Of a stretch of 46,372 bases of DNA, positions 40,831 to 46,372 are shown piece after piece. Location of the stretch: contig JALQVI010000005.1 in assembly GCA_023260395.1 (NCBI GenBank), positions 1 to 46,372 on the forward strand, written 5' to 3'. The notes under the pieces are model-generated. The model saw nothing but the letters and a program-made list of their open reading frames with translations. It searched no databases and was not told the origin of the DNA. How positions within the stretch are numbered: the first letter of the stretch is position 1; each line of letters opens with the position of its first letter. The stretch comes from Candidatus Nanopelagicales bacterium. GTDB taxonomy: Bacteria; Actinomycetota; Actinomycetes; S36-B12; UBA5976. Made by a program: the position numbers and the translations under genes.

Positions 40831-41874
40831 ATGACGATTACTCGCGGTTACGCAGCATTGACCCCCGGCGGCAAAATCGAGCCTTACGAATTTGAACGCC
40901 GTGAAGTTGGGCCACTCGATGTTGCCATTGATATCGAATACGCAGGAATCTGCCATTCTGACATTCATCAGGCTCGCGAGGAATGGGGCAAAGCGATTTT
41001 CCCGATGGTTCCTGGCCACGAAATCGTGGGTCGCATTTCAGCTGTTGGCTCCGACGTAACTGAATTCAACGTGGGCGATCTCGCAGGCATCGGTTGCTTT
41101 GTTGATTCGTGTGGCGAGTGCAAGAACTGTCAGCTCGGCAAGAACAACTATTGCCTCACTCATACGACATGGACATACAACGCAACCGAAGCTGACGGCG
41201 TGACGCCAACATACGGCGGCTACTCACAGAGCATTGTTGCCAAGGCTGACCACGTATTGCATGTGTCGGACACATTAGATCGTGCAGGCGTAGCACCGTT
41301 GTTGTGCGCCGGCATCACCGTTTACTCACCTCTACGCCATTGGAACGCAGGACCGGGCAAGAATGTTGCCGTCATGGGCCTCGGTGGACTTGGCCACATG
41401 GGCGTCAAGATTGCTGCTGCAATGGGCGCACACGTGACCGTTCTAAGTCACAGTGAAAGCAAGCGCGCGGATGCATTAGCCATGGGTGCTCACGAATTCA
41501 TTTGCACAGCTGATACTGAGGCGCTTGCAGCTGCCGCGAACACATTCGACATCATCATCAACACTGTGTCCGCTGACATTGACCTACATCCCTACATTCG
41601 CACACTCGGAATGTGGGGCACTTTGGTGTGCGTTGGTGCCCCAGGAAAGCCCTATTCCATCAACGGCGGCGAACTTATGACACAGCAACGCAGCCTCGCC
41701 GGTTCAGGTATCGGCGGCATTCAAGAAACTCAAGAAATGCTTGATTTCTGTGCCGAAAACGGCATCGTGAGCGAAGTCGAAGTTATCGATGCAAACTACA
41801 TCAACGAGGCGTATGACCGAGTCGTGGCCAGCGATGTCCGTTTCCGCTTCGTCATCGACACCGCAACGATTTAA
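40831..41874 (+). CDS. Zinc-dependent alcohol dehydrogenase, YahK/cinnamyl-alcohol-dehydrogenase type
   Basis: 347 residues, medium-chain dehydrogenase family. Catalytic zinc ligands: Cys41 (AGICHSDIHQAREEWG) and His63/Glu64 (VPGHEIVG). Structural zinc: CGECKNCQLGKNNYC (Cys94, 97, 100, 108). Cofactor loop: GLGGLGHMGVKIAAAMGA. SHSESK after beta-2 suggests NADP(H) preference. Such enzymes reduce aldehydes broadly. The SD AAGGAG precedes ATG 40831. The 163-bp upstream gap has TACGAT about 20 nt before the start and a repeated TGCTTACA (about 40731 and 40740) of unknown meaning. Confidence 0.95.
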   Translation: MTITRGYAALTPGGKIEPYEFERREVGPLDVAIDIEYAGICHSDIHQAREEWGKAIFPMVPGHEIVGRISAVGSDVTEFNVGDLAGIGCFVDSCGECKNCQLGKNNYCLTHTTWTYNATEADGVTPTYGGYSQSIVAKADHVLHVSDTLDRAGVAPLLCAGITVYSPLRHWNAGPGKNVAVMGLGGLGHMGVKIAAAMGAHVTVLSHSESKRADALAMGAHEFICTADTEALAAAANTFDIIINTVSADIDLHPYIRTLGMWGTLVCVGAPGKPYSINGGELMTQQRSLAGSGIGGIQETQEMLDFCAENGIVSEVEVIDANYINEAYDRVVASDVRFRFVIDTATI

Positions 41875-41944
41875 CATTGTTTAACGGCGCCTAATACGGG
41901 CACCATCAAAGTACGCGCGGAAGCGTGCTTGAAAGGAAACACAC

Positions 41945-42703
41945 ATGAGTTCACGTAATCCAGTTTTTTCAAAGATTGATGCGCCAGTCGTATCAGCCGA
42001 AGAAATTGCACAGATTGTCAACGGACCAAAAGTCGATGGCCGTCTGACGATCACTGACGTCATCATGAAAACTGCTGCCGTTTTCGGTCTCGTAGTTGTT
42101 GGTGCCTACTTCGGCTGGATTAGTGCACCGAATAACTCTGGCTTGTTCATGGTCGCTTGGATTGGCGCATTGGTACTGGGGTTGGTCAACGCATTCAAAA
42201 AAGAAGTTTCTCCCGCGCTCGTACTTGCTTACGGTGCAGTCGAAGGTCTATTCCTTGGCACGTTGAGTTTCTGGATCAATGAGTCATACGGCCAAAATAT
42301 TGCCCAGCAAGCCGTCATCGGAACACTCGTTGCATTCGGCGTCATGCTCGCGATGTACAAGTCGCAGGTCATCAAGGTCAACGGCCGATTCATGAAGGTC
42401 TTCTCCATTGCAATGGTGTCTTACCTCGTGATTGCACTGATGTCTTTTGTGAGCTCATTCTTCGGCGTCGGCAACGGCTGGGGCTTTTATGGCGTTGGCC
42501 AACTAGGCATGTTGCTCTGTGTCGCTGGCGTTGGCCTCGCAACGTTCTCGCTCGTCATGGATTTTGAAATGATCACACGCGCTGTAGCCGCCGGAATGCC
42601 AGAACGCGAATCATGGCGCATGGCATTTGGTCTAACCGTCACACTCGTGTGGCTTTACACCGAGCTGCTTCGCTTGCTCGCAATCATCAACGGTCGCGAC
42701 TAG
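41945..42703 (+). CDS. Bax inhibitor-1/YccA-family membrane protein
   Basis: 252 residues, seven predicted membrane segments after a soluble N-terminus of about 45 residues (SSRNPVFSKIDAPVVSAEEI). TSxFVSSFF, GLATFSLVMDFEMITRAVAAG (DFxxI) and PERESWRMAFGLTVTLVWLY place it in the BI-1/YccA/TMBIM family; the two aspartates of the BI-1 pore are represented. Bacterial members are Ca2+-leak or protease-modulating membrane proteins. SD AAAGGA. Followed by a 40-nt perfect palindrome acting as terminator. Confidence 0.94.
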   Translation: MSSRNPVFSKIDAPVVSAEEIAQIVNGPKVDGRLTITDVIMKTAAVFGLVVVGAYFGWISAPNNSGLFMVAWIGALVLGLVNAFKKEVSPALVLAYGAVEGLFLGTLSFWINESYGQNIAQQAVIGTLVAFGVMLAMYKSQVIKVNGRFMKVFSIAMVSYLVIALMSFVSSFFGVGNGWGFYGVGQLGMLLCVAGVGLATFSLVMDFEMITRAVAAGMPERESWRMAFGLTVTLVWLYTELLRLLAIINGRD

Positions 42704-42713
42704 AGATTGCTTA

Positions 42714-42753
42714 AATAACAATGGGCACTGATTAATCAGTGCCCATTGTTATT
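42714..42753. terminator. 40-nt perfect palindrome shared by two convergent genes
   Basis: Arm AATAACAATGGGCACTGATT followed directly by its exact reverse complement, with no mismatch (folds with a small loop at the centre). It follows the BI-1 stop by 10 nt, and on the other strand it encodes the last residues (TMGTD and stop) of the ABC permease. Flanking T-runs are short. Confidence 0.85.
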
Positions 42754-43622
42754 CCTCGAGCGATTACACGCTGGAATAACAAGAAGAAAAGAATCGTCGG
42801 TGCAGCGCTAATCAATGCACCAGCGGCTCCCCAGCCAATGTCCGGGACGACGTTGAATCCAGGTTGCGAATAAGTGCTCGCTAACGCAATCGGCACAGTC
42901 TGAGTTGCGTTATCTGGAAGCAGAATGAGCGGCATCATGTACTCATTCCAATTCCAAATAAACACCATGACTGCCAAGGTTTGAATCGTTGGTTTCAACA
43001 GTGGATAAATGACGTGCCGCAACATCTCGCGGATTCGAACGCCGTCTACAAAAGCGGCATCAATCAGTTCTCGTGGAAATGATTTCATGACTTCGCCTAA
43101 TAGAAATGTTCCGAACGCGCTGTAAAGAATGCCCAAAACAAAAATCACTGCGATGGGATTGCCGTAGATATGAAGAATCTTAGAAACCTTGTACGTCGGG
43201 TACACCACAGCTTCTTGCGGAATGGCGAAAGCAATTAAGCAGACAGTTAGCACCAATCGGCTGCGCTTGATTCGGCCTACGCCAATTGCCACTGCATTCA
43301 AGAAACTAAATACGACCGTAATCAAACAGGCTAATCCGCTAATCAAAATTGAATTGAAAAGCTTGCGAGGGAAATCTGATTCGCTCCAAAACCGAGTGAA
43401 GTTACCCCAATACAAAGAGTGTGGCAAGGATGTGGCACTGGAACTTGCTAATTCAACTGGGTCTTTTAGCGCCGTTGTCACACTCATCCAAAATGGGAAT
43501 AGCCAGCTAATCAACGTCAACAGCGTAAAGAACAAAATCAGCCAGGACCAGATAGTCCTTCGCTTAGCGCCTCTTCGATCAGTTTGCGCGGCCTTTTGCA
43601 ACGGCATCCACGACATGCTCAT
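42732..43622 (-). CDS. Carbohydrate ABC transporter permease (MalG/UgpE type)
   Basis: 296 residues, six membrane segments. The EAA-type cytoplasmic loop reads FPRELIDAAFVDGVRIREML, ending RHVIYPLLKP, as in CUT1 sugar transporters. Partner permease overlaps by 4 nt upstream (ATGA). The gene's final codons form one arm of the terminator palindrome. The substrate is probably an oligosaccharide handled by the GH42 enzyme in the same unit. Confidence 0.94.
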   Translation of the reverse strand: MSMSWMPLQKAAQTDRRGAKRRTIWSWLILFFTLLTLISWLFPFWMSVTTALKDPVELASSSATSLPHSLYWGNFTRFWSESDFPRKLFNSILISGLACLITVVFSFLNAVAIGVGRIKRSRLVLTVCLIAFAIPQEAVVYPTYKVSKILHIYGNPIAVIFVLGILYSAFGTFLLGEVMKSFPRELIDAAFVDGVRIREMLRHVIYPLLKPTIQTLAVMVFIWNWNEYMMPLILLPDNATQTVPIALASTYSQPGFNVVPDIGWGAAGALISAAPTILFFLLFQRVIARGITMGTD

Positions 43623-44542
43623 GCTTCATCGCCGCCAAAGTATTTGTGCTGAAGTTGCACGACCAAGAACGCCAATGTGCCCACGATTACGGCGAACACC
43701 GTCGAGACAGTTGCCCCAAATGGAACTTGGTCACCACCATAAAACGCGTTAAAGGCGTACAGCGAAGGAACATTTGTTGCCCCGAATGGTCCGCCGCTGG
43801 TAATCCAATAAATCGGAGCAAAAATTTTGAGCGCACCAATTGATGTAATCAGCAATACGACGAACATTTCTGGCCGAAGTTGCGGCATTGTAATTGCGCG
43901 AAATTGTTGGAGCCACGACGCACCATCTAGCTGGGCAGCTTCGTACAGGCGCGTATCTATACGGGCCATACCCGCAACAAAAACCATCGTGGTGTAACCC
44001 AATTGCAACCAGATCAAAATTACAGCCATCCACAATTGCGCACTACGTCCGTTATCGAGCCATTCATACGCCAGTGATCCATGACCACTGGACCGCAATG
44101 CCATATTCAAAATGCCGTCGTTACCTAAAATCGCCAGCCATAGAAGGCCGGAAATTGCGATAGGAACGACTTGCGGCAAGTAAAACGAAACTCGAAAAAA
44201 TGAAGCAATTCGTTCGCCGAAACGTGGCGAAATGTATTCAAAAATAATGGCCGCTAACAGTGCACCCAGCACAGTTGGAATTATCGCGAACGGGATGATG
44301 AAGAACAGCGCATGTAACACTGCGCTACGGAACTCTTCGTTGTGCGCAAGATATCGATAGTTACGAAACCCAACCCAAATCGGGTTTTCATAACCTGCCC
44401 AGCGATTAAGACTGATGTTTGCGTTCCAGAAAAGTGCACCACCAAGTGTGAGAACTAAGGTTCCAAATCCTGGCAATAGCAACAGACCATAGTTATTCCA
44501 ATGCTTTGACCTTGTCGTAACTGGTCTCTTTTGTTTAAGCAT
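43619..44542 (-). CDS. Carbohydrate ABC transporter permease (MalF/UgpA type)
   Basis: 307 residues, six membrane segments. EAA loop: YEAAQLDGASWLQQFRAITM followed by PQLRPE. FRNYRYLAHNEEF and LWLAILGNDGILN are usual in MalF/UgpA proteins. ATG 44542 chosen over a TTG one codon earlier. No substrate-binding protein or ATPase gene is seen nearby; either they lie upstream of the window, or a shared (MsmK/MsmX-like) ATPase is used. The stop overlaps the next permease start. Confidence 0.94.
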   Translation of the reverse strand: MLKQKRPVTTRSKHWNNYGLLLLPGFGTLVLTLGGALFWNANISLNRWAGYENPIWVGFRNYRYLAHNEEFRSAVLHALFFIIPFAIIPTVLGALLAAIIFEYISPRFGERIASFFRVSFYLPQVVPIAISGLLWLAILGNDGILNMALRSSGHGSLAYEWLDNGRSAQLWMAVILIWLQLGYTTMVFVAGMARIDTRLYEAAQLDGASWLQQFRAITMPQLRPEMFVVLLITSIGALKIFAPIYWITSGGPFGATNVPSLYAFNAFYGGDQVPFGATVSTVFAVIVGTLAFLVVQLQHKYFGGDEA

Positions 44543-44572
44543 CAATGTGGAAAATCGATTGAATAAATACGG

Positions 44573-45124
44573 TTAGCTAAATACTTCGACGGTGCTTGCA
44601 ATGTCGCACTTTCGACCCGGTAATCCCAAATGGCGACAGTTGGCATTTTGCTCATCAATCATTTGTTGGGCCGAAATTACTCCGTGGTCCCACTGAAAAT
44701 CAGAGGTTGTATGAGCGTCTTCTACTAATGTCACGTCATAGCCGCGATCAAGGGCGCCATGAATTGTGTGTCGAACGCAATTGTTTGTCTGGGAGCCACA
44801 GATAACGAGTTCGCCAACATGAAGTTTCGAAAGCACTTCTTCAAGATTCGTTGCTTCGAATGAATTTCGATACAGCTTTCCAACAAGTGGTTCGCCTTCG
44901 GTTGGCACGAGTTCTGGAACTAGCTTCCAGTAATCGCTACCAATCGGCATTTCCTCGTCTGAATGTTGCACCCACACGACAGGAACATTTTGCTCACGTG
45001 CGTTGCTGACAACTTGTGCAATGTTTCCAACAATGCGATCGCGATCAAAGGCATCCCAGACAACTCCGTTTTGCACATCAATGACGAGCAGTGCTTTATT
45101 CGGGCGATTTTGCAGAGTTGTCAT
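44573..45124 (-). CDS. Isochorismatase-like cysteine hydrolase
   Basis: 183 residues. The catalytic triad is visible: Asp16 (ALLVIDVQNG), Lys83 (LVGKLYRNSFEAT) and Cys116 (CGSQTNNCVRHT), with the cis-peptide region GSQTNNC typical of nicotinamidase/isochorismatase-type amidohydrolases. Substrate unknown. It sits between the GH42 gene (17 nt upstream) and the MalF-type permease (30 nt downstream) on the same strand, so it appears to be part of the sugar operon, which is an odd partner. Confidence 0.93.
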   Translation of the reverse strand: MTTLQNRPNKALLVIDVQNGVVWDAFDRDRIVGNIAQVVSNAREQNVPVVWVQHSDEEMPIGSDYWKLVPELVPTEGEPLVGKLYRNSFEATNLEEVLSKLHVGELVICGSQTNNCVRHTIHGALDRGYDVTLVEDAHTTSDFQWDHGVISAQQMIDEQNANCRHLGLPGRKCDIASTVEVFS

Positions 45125-45141
45125 ACGCCAAGATTAGTTGA

Positions 45142-46372
45142 CTACCAGCGGTGGGGATTATCTAATTTGATAATTACTGCATCATTTGCCAGTACTTCAC
45201 TTGAATTTGTGAATTGTTTTTGACCACATAAGTCAAAACCAATTAAGTCCGCATCGAGCCTGAAACTTTCATCGCTGAAGTTAATTACTGACAAAAATTG
45301 TTGTTCCCCGTCTATCCGAATAGTCACGTCAACGCCGTGATTTATTTTCGGAGCAATCAGATTTACATTTGCAGTGTTAACCGCATATCTAAGAATGGCG
45401 TCTAGCCCATCGATGTTGAGATCTGCACTTATATAAACTGCTTTACCTTGACCAAAATTGTTTAGCGTAATCGCCGGTCGCGTTTTCAGATGGCCAGTGG
45501 CATATTCACCAAGAATTGAAGCCGTCGTGCATTCGAGCCATTCGCTCCAATTTGTTATCTCGAATTCGTTGCCAAACATCGCAATCTTCTCAACAGCCCC
45601 CTCAATCATTGGCCACCATTCATCAACGCTCACACCAAGTACATTTCCAAGCGGCCCAGGAGCGCCACCCAAATGAACGTGGTCATTATCGTTTACGACA
45701 CCTGAGAATGGCCCAACCACTAACGTTCCACCCTGAGATACGTAATTTTCAATGTTGCTCGCGCTTTTCTCAGAAATTAAGTAAGCATTTGGAACAAGCA
45801 GCACTTTGAATTTCGATAGGTCAGATTCATAGTGAACAATATCGACTTGTAAACCTTGGCGTGCCAAAGCCCGATTCCACGATTTCGCATGTTCAATCCA
45901 GTTGAAATTCACAGCAGGCATGGCTTCAGGCGATTCCAAAGCCCACCGTGAATTCCAATCGGCCAACATCGCAATCGGAGTATCAACTCTGGTGCCCACT
46001 ATTTCACTGAGGTTCTTTAATTCATTACCTAAAGCGCTGCATTCATTCCACGTTCTAGATTTGATTCCCCTGTGGCCAAGGATTGCACTATGAAATTTGT
46101 CGGTACCGAATCGTCCAGCGCGCCATTGAAAATACATAACTCCATCAGCGCCATGGGCAACAGCCTGCAACCTGAACAGCCGCATCTGCCCGGGTGCTTT
46201 TGGCACATTTACTTCTCTCCAGCTCACTGCGCTCGGAGCTTGCTCGAGAAGGATCCAGGGCTTTCGCTTTAACGACCGCATCAGTCCGTAATTGAGAGCT
46301 GCATCTTTGTACGCATCGGGATCGCTTGGATCTGGATACGCATCATCAGATACAACGTCTTCCAACTCGGCA
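45142..46372 (-). CDS. GH42 beta-galactosidase, C-terminal part (gene begins beyond the right edge)
   Basis: About 410 residues of an open frame that continues past 46372. The GH42 catalytic barrel end has WILLEQAPSAVSWREVN, where Glu of LLEQ is the probable nucleophile (family motif E(Q/T)xPSxxNW). MRLFRLQAVAHGADGVMYFQ and FHSAILGHRG follow. The trimerisation domain (ALESPEAMP…, LLVPNAYLISEK, GGTLVVGPFSGVVND) and a C-terminal beta domain are present. GH42 enzymes cut beta-galactosides such as galacto-oligosaccharides. Followed by the hydrolase and permeases of the same operon. The N-terminal acid/base Glu lies outside the window. Confidence 0.92.
   Translation of the reverse strand, partial: AELEDVVSDDAYPDPSDPDAYKDAALNYGLMRSLKRKPWILLEQAPSAVSWREVNVPKAPGQMRLFRLQAVAHGADGVMYFQWRAGRFGTDKFHSAILGHRGIKSRTWNECSALGNELKNLSEIVGTRVDTPIAMLADWNSRWALESPEAMPAVNFNWIEHAKSWNRALARQGLQVDIVHYESDLSKFKVLLVPNAYLISEKSASNIENYVSQGGTLVVGPFSGVVNDNDHVHLGGAPGPLGNVLGVSVDEWWPMIEGAVEKIAMFGNEFEITNWSEWLECTTASILGEYATGHLKTRPAITLNNFGQGKAVYISADLNIDGLDAILRYAVNTANVNLIAPKINHGVDVTIRIDGEQQFLSVINFSDESFRLDADLIGFDLCGQKQFTNSSEVLANDAVIIKLDNPHRW

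Noticed and set aside
1-46372. Insertion sequences, prophage, CRISPR array, toxin–antitoxin pair, biosynthetic gene cluster
   Set aside because: No transposase, integrase, phage structural genes, spaced repeats, or TA-like gene pair was seen on either strand.

Overview
The window is a densely packed stretch of chromosome, about 50% G+C by eye, from an actinobacterium. The gene orders mfd–pth–rplY–prs–glmU, ispE–rsmA–G5 lytic transglycosylase–tatD–metG, divergent rsmI/pmt, and galU–glp–rimJ–glpR next to a 5-formyl-THF cyclo-ligase are typical of Actinomycetota. The moderate G+C, tiny intergenic gaps and frequent gene overlaps suggest a small, streamlined (perhaps planktonic freshwater) lineage. 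That last point is inference. No insertion sequences, prophage genes, CRISPR arrays, rRNA genes or clear pseudogenes were seen.

Left third (1–18 kb): a housekeeping island. It holds the start of a SurA-like lipoprotein gene, transcription-coupled repair (mfd), a CysQ-like phosphatase, peptidyl-tRNA hydrolase, a bL25 protein with an unusual alanine-rich tail, PRPP synthetase, GlmU, tRNA-Gln(UUG), TetR and MarR regulators, IspE, RsmA, a secreted G5/lytic transglycosylase, TatD, an OafA-type acyltransferase inserted beside metG, MetG, RsmI and a protein O-mannosyltransferase.

Middle (18–33 kb): a copper ATPase and its chaperone, then galU–glp–rimJ–glpR, where the MoeA-like Glp has lost domain II and probably belongs to the cell-division (Glp/GlpR, SepX) system. 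Next come folate salvage, an FmdB zinc ribbon with a paired Fluc fluoride channel, a SAF-domain protein, a 55-residue small protein, a conserved actinobacterial protein, a CAX-type cation antiporter, TsaC/Sua5, a DUF445 protein, and the molybdenum-cofactor genes mog and moaC.

Right third (32.5–46.4 kb): more accessory. It has an unknown 72-residue protein behind a repeat-rich promoter, YceI with a MarR-like palindrome in its promoter, and a locus of DapA-family lyase plus FAD amine-oxidase-like enzyme, divergent from a GntR/FCD regulator with an extra ~220-residue N-terminal part. These are followed by malic enzyme, an SDR, a four-repeat membrane protein, a zinc alcohol dehydrogenase, a Bax-inhibitor-1 protein, and part of a sugar-use operon (GH42 beta-galactosidase, cysteine hydrolase, two ABC permeases).

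Two genome-scale patterns stand out. At least twelve first-in-unit genes have a TANNNT box 6–7 nt before the start codon and little or no Shine-Dalgarno, which predicts leaderless transcripts. Four convergent gene pairs share one 4-base stop/stop overlap (CTAA, TTAG or CTAG), leaving no room for a terminator.
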